The notes beneath the pieces were generated by a model. The model was given only the letters and a program-made list of their open reading frames with translations, had not been told where the DNA came from and made no database searches. Source: Ascarosepion bandense (Eukaryota; Mollusca; Cephalopoda; Sepiida; Sepiidae). From it: 64,000 bases of DNA. Location of the stretch: contig JBBBDQ010001186.1 in the NCBI GenBank assembly GCA_037127315.1, positions 3,231,001 through 3,295,000 of the forward strand, written 5' to 3'. Each line of letters starts with the position of its first letter. The first letter of the stretch is position 1. This document shows positions 31,984 through 42,103 of the stretch, piece after piece. Position numbers and translations under genes: made by a program.

Positions 31984-32507
31984 GTACTTACATTGTTCGA
32001 ACTATTGTCTTCATCTTTCTTGCCATTTGTACGACGTTTCGGCCGTTATACACTCCGGCCTTCTTCAGGTGCTAGGAATTTCGAACCGAACCCTTTATTA
32101 CAATCACTGAAGTATATGAACTACATTCCTTGCGTAGTAGCGCCTCTTCTGGCAGTCATGAGTTATCTCCCTCACAAGCTGTAAATTACTTGTTCACCTC
32201 TACTGTATTGCACTCACAACTCTTTGGGTCAAGTCACAGGAACTAACCAAAGTCTATATCCACTAGGCCATGCGTCCTTAAGGATACAGCAGCGGTGAAT
32301 AAGTAACTTCCAGAGTTGAAGATAACTCATGACTACCAGAAGAGGCGCTACTACGCAAGGAATGAAATTCATGTACTCCAGTGATTGTAATAAATGGTTC
32401 GGTTCGAAATTCCTAGCATCTGAAGAAGGTCGGAGCGTACAATGGCCGAAACGTCTTACAAATGGCAACAAAGATGAGGACAATAGTTCGAATAATGTAA
32501 ATACTGT
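31984..32507. repeat. Fold-back element with about 190-bp arms (PLE-type tail)
   Basis: Arms 31984-32175 and 32318-32507 are reverse complements with about 10-15 percent mismatch; the middle is about 140 bp. Both arms carry CTGAAGAAGG, then GGCCGAAACGTC and GGCAACAAAGATGA, the block also repeated at 51.9-52.3 kb. Confidence 0.8.
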
Positions 32508-33620
32508 AAAGACTATCTCATCTATAGATAGACACATACTAAAAAAAAATCGTGTGTCAGAAATTAAAAGAGGAATGAAAAATGAATGTGTCAAATAAGA
32601 ACGAATGAGTGAATGAAAAACTGATGAAAGATAAAAGGGAATGAAACCATCCATCAGGGCTTACAAGAACAATCCATTATGTTACAGAGAAGAACGAATG
32701 AAAAGGTTGGAAGTTTTGGACTTTTTGGTACTTCCATGTATACATGGCTGATACCCATTTTATGATTCACCAATAGAAGGCTTAACCAATCAGGAAGCTC
32801 AAAATATTCAATGTGACGTGTACAAAAGGTGGCCATATTTTTCCGAGTATTGAAGATCTAGTCCAGTTCAGGAGAGTGTCTGATTCGGTGTATGAACCTT
32901 TGCCGTTGTTTCATTGAACAGATTACGTGCTGCGAGGATACTCTATATAAACTATGACGGAGATGTTCAAACAGATGCCAAAGGATACTCTATATCCATG
33001 AACGTCACTGGAATGAAAAATATATCTCGTAAGAGTTTACAACATCGTGACACGTGTATTAAGGGGAAAATAGTGAGATTTAGAAATAGCGATCAAATCC
33101 CCAAAACAACATTTACTTTCAGGAAGCAACCAGTAATTTTTAAAAAATGATATTAAGAAAAGACAGGGAAGAACATTCAGAAAAAGATATTGCATAAAAC
33201 AAATATAAAATAAAGAAGAATAATTTAAAAGTCGTTAGGAAGTAAAAAAAATGAAGGAAGGAAGGAAGAAACAGACGAACCAACGGATAGAAAGACAAAC
33301 GAAGAAGCAAAATAATGAAAGAAAACGAAAAAAAAAATGTTAAGATTAAAACAAAAAAAACACATAAGAGCCACTACACCTGGTTTCGCCAGACGCACAT
33401 GCGTTGAAAACCCTATTAACATTAGCGACCCCTTTTCAAATTTTGGGTACGCCTAAAAAGAAACCCAGACCATGCGTATCAAACATTTCAAGAGACTAAT
33501 CCTTTTCTTTTTCTTTACAGAGTCACGGACGAAGAAAGGCATGAATTTCTTGCGCACCCCCGACACATTCAAGAGGTAGACTCGACACTCTATCATTTTT
33601 TCACCCACCAAATGATTAAG
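32508..33620. other. Unassigned sequence
   Basis: About 1.1 kb with only short open frames. I see no repeat end or motif. Confidence 0.3.
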
Positions 33621-33629
33621 TTTAACGGT

Positions 33630-33865
33630 ATCTATTGCTTCATTTTATACGAAGACGGTCATTAAAACCTTCCTTAAATGTACACACTTATTCAGGAATC
33701 TATTTTACCTCGTCCTTCTCTAATAAACACCGTAGGTTCTATGCTAGTAGTTTCTTTTCTCTCGCACTTCTTTGGAACTCTCTTCCAGCTTCTTGTTTTC
33801 CTTTTAACTACGATCTTCAAAAATTTGAATGCAATGTCAGTCATCATCTTAACCTAAATAATAAC
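33630..33865 (+). pseudogene. LINE-A fragment (diverged)
   Basis: It has weak but collinear similarity to the LINE-A C terminus (FYASSFFSLALLWNSLPASC, then FNYDLQKFECNVSHHL). Older than the other copies. Confidence 0.6.
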
Positions 33866-33988
33866 TTAAGCAACCACAGGTACTTTACGAACAGACAGCG
33901 AAGTAAAGTTACCATGAAAATAAATGCAATCGGCCATATGTAGGTCAAAATAGAGACATTTTAAAAACTAACTCAGAAAAAGGAAATG

Positions 33989-33990
33989 GG

Positions 33991-34024
<34 letters not shown>
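33989..34024. repeat. (ATT)n tract
   Basis: About 36 bp of ATT. Confidence 0.95.
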
Positions 34025-34025
<1 letters not shown>

Positions 34026-34075
34026 AAATACATACAACGAATAAATAACAATATGATATGAACGTTAATGAGAAA

Positions 34076-34592
34076 AATGATAAATATAAAAGTATTTCCG
34101 AAATAAAAAAAAAATTGGCGGACCTGAACGAGACTACCGCCACCTTTAAATTTGTTGTTTTTGATATTTTTTGACTATTTTCAGCGCAGTGTTATCGATT
34201 ATTACAAAACGTTTTAGATTATCAAAAACACTTTTGGAAAAATGTCACTATTTAAACAATTTTCGGGGTGGGCGCTCATTTTCTTATACAACGTTATAGT
34301 AAATCGATCCTCCATTTTCGAACCACTCGCGTTGGAGTCGCTTTTTTTTTTTTTTTTTTTGAGTTCTTCCTACTCTTTTTTCTTTTAACAAACAAAAAAG
34401 TTAATTGCACACAGCATGCAATGTCTATAAAGGCATGTTCAAACTTCAAAACAGATAAAGTTTGCTGAAGATGTTCCAAATGCAAGAAAAGTATGTCGAT
34501 TAAGAAATGGACATTTTTCGATAATTTAAAAAAAAATGAAATTCATGAAAAAAAAAAATGATAAATATAAAAGTATTTCCGAAATAAAAAAA
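34076..34592. repeat. Segment bounded by a 33-bp direct repeat
   Basis: ATGATAAATATAAAAGTATT continuing into TCCGAAATAAAAAAA occurs at about 34076-34108 and 34557-34590. The 450 bp between contain a T run and no gene. It could be an insertion with an unusually long target duplication or a local duplication. Confidence 0.6.
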
Positions 34593-34599
34593 TTCAATA

Positions 34600-34948
34600 T
34601 CTCGATTAGAAATACTCTACCCCCCATTAGCATGGATCAGGCTAGTCTCCCTGAAAGAAAAACACTGCGTCTCTTCGGCTTAACTCTCACAACAGACCTC
34701 AAGTGGAATGACTTTATAGAATTCATAGCTAAATCCGCTGCTAAGAAGGTCGGTTCTCTGTGTAGGGCCAGGAAATTTTTCCCGTCTGAAACAATCCTGC
34801 ACATATATAAATCTACCATATGCCCGTGCATTGAATACTGCTGCCATATCTGGTCAGGTGCTCCTGCTATCCACCTAGGTGTCCTTGACAAAATCAAACG
34901 GAGAATCTGTAATGTGATCGATCCCGACTTGGCAGCTCAGATACAGAA
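34600..34948 (+). pseudogene. LINE-A fragment
   Basis: It encodes SMDQASLPERKTLRLFGLTL, CRARKFFPSETILHIYKSTI and CIEYCCHIWSGAP. It is cut off at about 34948, where a hammerhead repeat and (TA)n follow. Confidence 0.8.
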
Positions 34949-35008
34949 GCAGGTTGATGTCAAATGTCAAACCACACTGATGAGCTGCGAAACAGGTTTG
35001 TATTTGGA

Positions 35009-35070
<62 letters not shown>
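34949..35070 (+). ncRNA. HH-repeat copy 1 (hammerhead, stem II deleted) with (TA)n tail
   Basis: CCACA, CTGATGA (34977-34983), GAGCTGC, GAAA (34989-34992), CAGGTTTGTA and TTTGGATGA are followed by about 60 bp of TA. Most of stem II is missing (GCTGC in place of GCTG-loop-CAGC), so it should be inactive. It is a 5'-truncated copy joined to LINE-A sequence. Confidence 0.6.
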
Positions 35071-35072
<2 letters not shown>

Positions 35073-35164
35073 AAAGGTTATTTGACCAAAATGTCTCCAA
35101 GCCCACAAAACTAGTTACTTGGTCAGATTTTGGGAACGAAATCTTGTCTGTTGAGAATTTTTCA

Positions 35165-35165
<1 letters not shown>

Positions 35166-35213
<48 letters not shown>
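35166..35213. repeat. (CA)n then (TA)n microsatellite
   Basis: Compound simple repeat. Confidence 0.95.
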
Positions 35214-35216
<3 letters not shown>

Positions 35217-35514
35217 GGGTATAATCTCTCTTTTTTGCTCAATTTGAACTGTTCACAGATTGAAGCGTTAAATATAATTTTCATAAAAAATGATAAACAG
35301 TTGATCAATGTCTACAAAATGAAAGAAACTGAGGAAATGAGAGATGTACATGTTAAACAAAATCAGATATGCCAGTCCCTGTGGAGAAATATGTAAGGAG
35401 TGTTTATCGCCCGTTTAATTTCAGCGTTAGATATGGAAGCTCTTAATGGCCATTATTCATATGTCATTATCTAACTCTTCACTTACTTCCTACTAGTTCT
35501 CACAATTTATTAAT
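35214..35514. other. Unassigned sequence
   Basis: Nothing recognised. Confidence 0.3.
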
Positions 35515-35596
35515 TAGACCCTGCTGGCAACAAGCTGTCTCTCTCTCTTTCTCTATCTGTCTTTCTATCACTCTCTCTTTCTTTCTATGTCTCTGA

Positions 35597-35630
<34 letters not shown>

Positions 35631-35640
35631 ATATATATAA
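35515..35640. repeat. CT-rich low-complexity region
   Basis: Interrupted CT repeats ending in a short TA run. Confidence 0.9.
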
Positions 35641-35644
35641 TTTA

Positions 35645-35880
35645 TTTTTACTCGATACTCGTATTTGAGCAGATATTCTGTTCTTAATTAAAGAGTATAT
35701 TTATATTATATATATAACTCTATATACCCGCCTGAATATTTCTGATAAATTTTGTTAAGAAAATATATGCCATTCGACAGGATTCGAACCTGCGACCGCT
35801 AATATCTAACTTAATACGATTATCGATTAAAAATAATGTTCAAACAAATAAATTAAATATGTCGATTGTTAATTCATTTC
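35645..35880 (-). repeat. SINE2 copy (tRNA-derived)
   Basis: On the minus strand GGTTCGAATCC (35780-35790) is a perfect B box. The body shares ATAATGTTCAAACAAATA and ATACTCGTATTTGAG blocks with 44.3-44.5 and 46.6 kb, with some rearrangement. Confidence 0.55.
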
Positions 35881-35900
35881 GTTAATCTCCGGAATTTACC

Positions 35901-35904
<4 letters not shown>

Positions 35905-35964
<60 letters not shown>

Positions 35965-35967
35965 GAC
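35905..35967. repeat. (AC)n then (TA)n microsatellite
   Basis: It abuts the left end of the Tc1-like element. Confidence 0.95.
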
Positions 35968-36537
35968 AAGAACTATTTTATCTTTTATGAGGCATCAAAA
36001 TAAATTTTAAAATCACCCCTGTCCTAACACTTTTGCGCACTACCGGTAGTGTGCAAAAGTATTAGGACAGGGGGTGATTTTCCTAAAAGCCGCACTGAAA
36101 TTCAATTACAGGGTGAAAAGCCAAACCTCTGTAAGAATTATTTAACTAAAAATAAAGAGAAAGGAAGCCTTCGAAATTTTAATTGGCCCCCACAAACCCC
36201 GGATCTCAATCCTATTGAACATCTTTGAGATATTTTTGGATAAAAAAAATTGATAAATCTAATGTTGCTTCGCAAGACACACTTTGGGAACAAATACAAG
36301 GAAATGTCATTAGATGCATTAAAGAAGCTTGTAATGTCAATGCCTGACAGAATGAAGGCTGTGATCAAAGCAAAAGGCTATTATACTAAATATTAAATTT
36401 ATTTTGCAACAAGTATTTTTCTTGTTAAAGCATTTGCTGAGTAAAACAAATAAAATGACTAATTAAATTGTTTATTTTCTGTCAATATGCCTCATAAAAG
36501 ATAAGATTTTTCTTGTCCTAATAATTTTGCACAGTAC
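35968..36537 (+). mobile_element. Tc1-like transposon, internally deleted
   Basis: The right part encodes the C terminus of a Tc1-type transposase (NWPPQTPDLNPIEHL at about 36180, SMPDRMKAVIKAKGYYTKY to a TAA at 36394-36396). Subterminal inverted repeats ATGCCTCATAAAAGATAA lie near both ends. The right terminus is TTGCACAGTACTG, while the left terminus is lost in a (TA)n tract. A palindrome of two head-to-head termini (36009-36079) replaces the middle. The catalytic DDE domain is mostly absent. Confidence 0.75.

Positions 36538-36539
<2 letters not shown>

Positions 36540-36587
<48 letters not shown>
36540..36587. repeat. (TA)n tract
   Basis: About 48 bp between the Tc1-like element and Helitron-like copy C. 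Confidence 0.95.
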
Positions 36588-36588
<1 letters not shown>

Positions 36589-37275
36589 TAGTATAATAGC
36601 CCGGCGTTGCTCGGGTGCAATGAAAGCTTTAAAACTAATCCATGGTCCTGGAGCTCAGACTTTGGACGTTCACACGAAAGACTAAAAAGCAATAGTTGCT
36701 TCCAGTTACAGCGAAACCGTAGACTGAAAGAAAAATGAATGGATGTAAGTCAAATTTTGATTTCCTGGTACCGATATCAAATAAGTTTTTAAACTGAAAT
36801 TTGAAGGCTAAATAAGTCCTCTGAGTAAATGGTATCATGGCTGAGACTAAGAACTACAATTATACCTACTTAGAGCCAAACCTGAAGCAAAAACTAGAAT
36901 GAAAGGGCTGAAAAAATACAGACATACAGGAAGATAAACAGACACACACACAAACATCTTACCTTTTGTATATATATTATCGATTTTCTGCACTATTGTA
37001 AGAACTGCAACCTTGAAACTTCTGAATATCGTTTCTTATGTCTTTGTCTATGAGTGTATCAAATTTGATTAAAATCGGACGACTCATTCTATAACCCGAT
37101 TTTTTCGATTATCGATTTTTAACATTTATCGGGGTACCTCTACACAAAACCTAGCTAAGAACACTCGCAGAGGTGTATAGTACAATTGTGTAAATTTTCA
37201 AGAAAATCGGTTCAGCTGTTTCGGAGTCTATAGGTAACGGACACACCCACACAGACAAACACACAGTTTCCTTCA
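36588..37275 (-). mobile_element. Non-autonomous Helitron-like element, copy C
   Basis: On the minus strand it ends CCCGAGCAACGCCGGG, then TATTATA and CTAG followed by T inside a (TA)n tract. Same body as the other copies; no ORF of its own. Confidence 0.65.
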
Positions 37276-37320
37276 AATTAAAATTATTGTACATGTATAC
37301 GATGTTCCTACATAGGATAA

Positions 37321-37321
<1 letters not shown>

Positions 37322-37373
<52 letters not shown>
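37322..37373. repeat. (TA)n tract
   Basis: About 52 bp. Confidence 0.95.
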
Positions 37374-37376
<3 letters not shown>

Positions 37377-37454
37377 TGTATACATACGCCAGTCTCCGAG
37401 AGAATTAAATTAATTACTAAGGAGTAATCGCAAAAGTGGTAATTGTTTTTAAAA

Positions 37455-37495
37455 TTTTCCTCTCTCTCTCTTTCTCTTTCTCTTTTTTCTTTCTT

Positions 37496-37556
<61 letters not shown>
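37455..37556. repeat. (CT)n then (TA)n microsatellite
   Basis: Compound simple repeat. Confidence 0.95.
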
Positions 37557-37558
<2 letters not shown>

Positions 37559-37689
37559 TTATCGCACTATTGAGTGCGGGTGTAAATAAAACAGAGGATG
37601 ATGTCATAAAACAGATTTTTGAAATTATTTATTAATAAATCAACATTATTTTCCTTACCGTTATCACAACACTACTCCCCTGAATGTGT

Positions 37690-37714
37690 GTATACATACA
37701 TACATACATACATG

Positions 37715-37760
<46 letters not shown>

Positions 37761-37769
37761 CACACGCAT

Positions 37770-37816
<47 letters not shown>

Positions 37817-37839
37817 CATAGAAAGAGAGAAAGATATGC

Positions 37840-37877
<38 letters not shown>

Positions 37878-37895
37878 TGAAAGAGAGAGAGAGAG
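37690..37895. repeat. CATA/CA/TA/GA compound microsatellite
   Basis: About 200 bp of several simple repeats in series. Thr-His and Tyr-Ile frames across it are artefacts. Confidence 0.95.
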
Positions 37896-37904
37896 CAATA
37901 CGGA

Positions 37905-38135
37905 ATTTTTTTTTAATAATTTCACCCCAAACAAGGCTGTTTTGCTGCCACTGTTGCGCAGGGGGTTATGTAGGGAAAAGTGATGAGAAAGAGGGTTTAG
38001 TTATAGGGGATGTCAAGAGGAGGGTAATAGACGGTGAGAATACCACTGTAATGGGGGTGGAGTGGATGGAGGAAAGAGCTTCAGAGAAAGGATGCGAGCT
38101 AGTGAGGCATATAGGAGATGTCTATTGACATCTTT
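37905..38135 (-). repeat. LINE-A 3' UTR and tail
   Basis: On the minus strand it has the conserved tail (GGGGTGAAATTATT with an A run) and UTR up to the coding end. Confidence 0.7.
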
Positions 38136-38159
38136 ACAACACACCTAAACACACAATCG

Positions 38160-38234
38160 GAAACAATCGGATATCTAGTCACACTGATGAGCTGCGCTAC
38201 GGCGAAACAGTCAGTCTTGCATGTGGATGACTAA

Positions 38235-38271
<37 letters not shown>
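38160..38271 (+). ncRNA. HH-repeat copy 2 (hammerhead) with (TA)n tail
   Basis: CTGATGA (38184-38190), stem II GCTG-CGCTA-CGGC (one G-T pair) and GAAA (38204-38207) are intact. Stem I can form CACA with TGTG. The position of the usual GTA/GTC cleavage triplet reads GCA, and the stem III loop is longer, so cleavage is doubtful. GGATGACTAA and a (TA)n tract follow. Confidence 0.65.
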
Positions 38272-38274
<3 letters not shown>

Positions 38275-38635
38275 TGATAGATATGATTGATGTTATATAA
38301 AGCACCTAAACTTCAAAGTTTTGCAGATAAACATTTTTATAATTATTTAGTCCACTCGTCAGAAGATTTCAGCAATTAACTCGTTTTAGTTATCTCTATA
38401 CTAAGTTAAATATTAATTTATGCGCAAGTTATTGGTGTTGGGTTGCTTCTGAGTTTGTGTGTATGTAATTGTTTGAGATTGTGTGGGTTTGTGTACGTAG
38501 GTGCGTGTGTATATGTGCGTATAGTTTGAATTTCGTGATCATATATAAACCATATGTGTGGTTATATGTGTGCGTGTTTGTCCGCGAGTTTGTGTGTACG
38601 CAATTGCGTGTGTGTATGTGTGTAAGTTTCGAATG

Positions 38636-38669
<34 letters not shown>

Positions 38670-38684
38670 GAAATATTGATTCAT
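38272..38684. other. GT-rich unassigned sequence
   Basis: Degenerate GT repeats and a short (TA)n run at 38638-38667; otherwise nothing seen. Confidence 0.4.
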
Positions 38685-39960
38685 CGTTTAATTACTTAGT
38701 TTTTGGTCATAATAAAATTAGACCAGTACACAGATGTATTAAAAAGTGTTCTGTACAATTGTAGAACTTTTTAATATTTTTCCATTTGTAAACGAGTTAT
38801 TACGTGACCTAGGTTTCTACCATGTGGTGCCTTCGGGCGATTTGCAATAACTGATTTTACCGGTTTTTTTTTTTTTTTTTAAGAACGCTCTCGTAACGGT
38901 GATTTTTTTAACGCACACGTAACGGGGGATTTTTGAACGCACAATTTTTAATATTAGAAGAAATTATAACGTTTTCATCCATGGTTGTATGAACCTAATA
39001 GTATTTTATGGTATGGTTATACTGAGTCATAATTTATGATTTTTCATTCAATAATTTATTTTTGTTTAGGAATAACATAATCACTAACTTTTCTTCCTGG
39101 CACAGTCTACATATTTTGCCACCGTTGTAAGGCTTGGCTGTTTTCACTATACTCCACGTTATGTCTGAGTCTTTTCCATATGTTAATTTCAACTTCCATA
39201 CCTGGCTCGTCAACTTTGTACAATTTTTTAAGCTTTCTATTTTAAATGTAGACCTGTGATTGAATCATCTGGTCTTAAAAGTATCTTTGGCTGATCCCAA
39301 ATATGTTTTGTTTTGAACATTTAAGTCATGTAATTTTGTGCGTTGTGGTACAGTGGATATCGACTCGGAACGAGAAACCGGGGAGCCTAGTTCGAATTCC
39401 AGTTGAATCCATTGTATTCACTGACGCACAAATACCCTTGGGAAAGGTATTAATCTGTCTCTTCCTTCCAGTTATGGGTTAAATAGCAGGATATATTGGG
39501 TTCTATAGCCTTGGTAGGCAACCAGTCTACCGCAGAAATCAATGGCAACCTACTGCGGGATAATCTCCTGCCCAGTCAGTCATGTCTCTTTCGAGACATG
39601 ATCGCCCAAGCGTGTATCACGTATGGCACTTTAACTGACTGACTTTTGCTTTGTAAATGACTTCTTTTGTATTACAAAGTCCTTGAAGTGGGCATTTATT
39701 TTTGTTTCTACAATAGCATTCGTTATTAGTGATCTTTTTTGTACAATGCTATTTAAATTACTGGCGTTTTGTTTCTTTATGAAATTTTCTAAATTGCTAG
39801 TACAGCTATAAATTCGATATAGTAGAAATATAGTTAGATAGTTTTTGGTCATAATAAAATTAGACCAGTACACAGATGTATTAAAGTGTTCTGTACAATT
39901 ATATATTTTAGAACCTTTTTATATTTTTCATTTCGAATTGATTATTTCTGTAACATAGTT
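38685..39960 (-). mobile_element. PLE-2 copy with direct terminal repeats, interrupted by SINE1
   Basis: The block GGTCATAATAAAATTAGACCAG... occurs at both ends (about 38700-38790 and 39845-39920) in the same orientation, like the partial LTR-like duplications of Penelope elements. Between them on the minus strand lies the endonuclease C terminus (WKLKLTYGKDSD-like, C-X2-C block at about 39095-39125) and a decayed upstream part (39631-39873). SINE1 splits it at 39339-39644. All frames are broken. Confidence 0.65.
39339..39644 (+). mobile_element. SINE1 copy
   Basis: It has a tRNA-like head with TGGTACAGTGG and AGTTCGAATTCC, then the full SINE1 body to the end repeat TTAACTGACTGA. It is inserted in PLE-2. 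A possible 5-bp duplication (TTTTG) flanks it. Confidence 0.85.
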
Positions 39961-39984
39961 TTCAACCTTTTGGAATTTTTAGAA

Positions 39985-40425
39985 GATTTATAATAACGGA
40001 TTTTTCCGTTTTTCAAGACACCTTTCGTAGACTGCAAAAACAGATGGAACAATCATAAATCTACATTTAAACTGTAAAACTTCAAAAATTGTATCAAACT
40101 GGCCAGCAACGTGTGGAAATTAAAACTGAAAAATGAAAAAGACCCTGATATAATTTGGAATATAGTGAAAATAGTCAAACCATACAACGGTGGCGATGTA
40201 TGCTGATTGTTGCAGGAGTAAAAGTGAGCCTTATGTTATCCCCAGAACAAAAATATTACTAAATGAAAGATAAGAAATAATATCCAGATGTAGTTACAAC
40301 TATAAATACATACTTGGATTGTACAAACATGGATGAAAATGTTGTACGATCCTTGAATCCTCCCTAATTTTGAGAATTTTCGGTAGTTTAAAAATTCTAG
40401 TAGCGTGTTTGTAAAAAATCCCTGT
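39985..40425 (+). pseudogene. PLE-2 endonuclease fragment, opposite orientation
   Basis: On the plus strand a GIY-YIG downstream block (VDCKNRWNNHKSTF, then LASNVWKLKLKNEKDPDIIW) is followed by stops and the shared end block with ACAAACATGGATG. It lies head-to-head with the minus-strand PLE-2 copy. Confidence 0.65.
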
Positions 40426-40455
40426 TGTACACTTGAAATATATATACATATATAT

Positions 40456-40742
40456 TGTTATGTCGTGAGTAAGAATAAATAACTCAACAACAGGAATAGG
40501 TTAAGTGTTGTATTCCGTGAAAATAGTATTTACAAAGGTTATAAGTATCCAATACAAGAATAGATGTTAATCGTCTCAATCGTCGTAAGACGTAATATGA
40601 GCAATGGGTACTTCCGGGTCGTCACCGGAAGTCTACGACTGACTTGTCGATCGGCTGCTCGGCACACTCTCCAACGTAGATGCCACCATTACTTTACATA
40701 GTAATGTAATAGTCCATTATAGACGAATAGGCGCGGGCGTTC

Positions 40743-40747
<5 letters not shown>
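40456..40747 (-). mobile_element. Candidate solo LTR
   Basis: A 292-bp block starting TGTTATGTCG and ending TTCCAACA (TGTT/AACA inverted ends) interrupts a (TA)n tract, with TATAT on both sides as a possible 5-bp target duplication. Its GC-richer composition differs from the flanks. The minus orientation (start TGTTGGAACGCC) looks more like Gypsy LTRs. No matching internal region is in the window. Confidence 0.55.

Positions 40748-40798
<51 letters not shown>
40748..40798. repeat. (TA)n tract
   Basis: About 51 bp. Confidence 0.95.
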
Positions 40799-40801
<3 letters not shown>

Positions 40802-41345
40802 TGTGTGTTTAGGCAGCAAATTTTCTTTTAAACATGTCAGATTAAATAAATTACAAACACTATGTTTTCATATTTTTGATAAAATCCGTTCATACACATG
40901 GATAATCGCGTATTACAATCAAAAGATGTCAGAAATGAGCTGTAACGTTGACAGATGTTATTTTTATTCATTTCTTAAGGTACCCAAGTACTTTAAACCT
41001 CTTTCGGAGATAATCTTCAGAGGTGTTAGTTATGGTAACAAATGTAACCGGAAAACTGTGTTGCTAAAAATTAATGTACATTTTTTTCCTGCTTCAGATA
41101 TAACGTTTGACAATTTGCTAGCGTTAATTAGAACGTGGAATTATCCAAAATGGATTTTTTAAATATGTTGTAATGTCATGGTCATGCATGTGTTAAATCA
41201 TGAAAAACTGTTCTTTTTACAAACATTTTAAAGCATTTCTACAATATTCATAGCTGATTCTATTAATTGACAGCTTAAATGTTTTAATGAATATTGTCTT
41301 GAGAATCTGTATTAAAATTAAGCAACATAGTGTTTTCAATTTATT
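40799..41345. other. Unassigned sequence with a 121-codon open frame
   Basis: The frame at 40797-41162 begins inside the TA tract. It encodes a protein I do not recognise, without clear motifs. I regard it as chance. Confidence 0.3.
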
Positions 41346-41348
41346 TGA

Positions 41349-41349
<1 letters not shown>

Positions 41350-41387
<38 letters not shown>

Positions 41388-41397
41388 CTCACATACA

Positions 41398-41457
<60 letters not shown>

Positions 41458-41465
41458 CATATATA
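41350..41465. repeat. (CT)n, (TA)n, (CA)n, (TA)n compound microsatellite
   Basis: About 115 bp of simple repeats in series. Confidence 0.95.
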
Positions 41466-41605
41466 ATTTAGAACATTCTACAATTTCATGGATAATACAT
41501 ATTTCGCAGCCAAAACCTGCCGCTCATCAGACCCAAATGATAAAACAGTTAATATTCAAAATCATCCACGTGCCCATATCGAGAATAGACATTTGCAACG
41601 GTAAT

Positions 41606-41637
41606 CTAATCCGATATATATATATATATCGGATTAG
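41606..41637. repeat. Perfect 32-bp palindrome
   Basis: CTAATCCG, a TA run and CGGATTAG form a perfect palindrome able to extrude as a cruciform. The rest of 41466-41782 shows nothing else. Confidence 0.85.
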
Positions 41638-41782
41638 TGTAGAGAAGTTTGTCACTCAACTGAGCAGAGTCATGACGACTTCAAAGTTTTGTGAAGGCCC
41701 CATTAACTTCATTGCAATTTCGCGGCAAAGTACTTGGAACGTTTCACCTTCTTTATCGGATGTGTTATTATAATATAGGATC

Positions 41783-41998
41783 TTCTCCTTCTTTTATGTG
41801 CTGTACCCCTTCAGAACGTAAGCGATCATAGCCCTCTATATCTTTCTGTTAATATATTTTGTCTTCTTATTTCCCCCAAAACCTGCTATCGATCCATTTG
41901 CTAAAACGTATCAAGTATGTTACGGAATGATTCCCCTGTCACTCTTTCACTTTTCCTTCTTTGTCTGTATCAGATTTTTCAAACCCTTCTTCCACATC
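41783..41998 (-). repeat. RTE LINE 3' end fragment
   Basis: On the minus strand it matches the RTE 3' end at 60.14-60.36 kb (CGCTTACGTTCTGAAGGGG and the upstream coding end), with an internal gap. Confidence 0.65.
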
Positions 41999-41999
41999 A

Positions 42000-42010
42000 C
42001 AGACACACAC

Positions 42011-42098
<88 letters not shown>
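42000..42098. repeat. (CA)n then (TA)n microsatellite
   Basis: About 100 bp; runs into Helitron-like copy D. Confidence 0.95.

Positions 42099-42103
<5 letters not shown>

Noticed and set aside
34875..35396. Tyr-Ile repeat proteins
   Set aside because: They are (TA)n translations, as are similar frames at 22.8, 37.3, 42.1, 42.9 and 50.6 kb.
40797..41162. 121-aa open frame as a host exon
   Set aside because: Starts inside a TA repeat, no recognisable domain, no splice signals.
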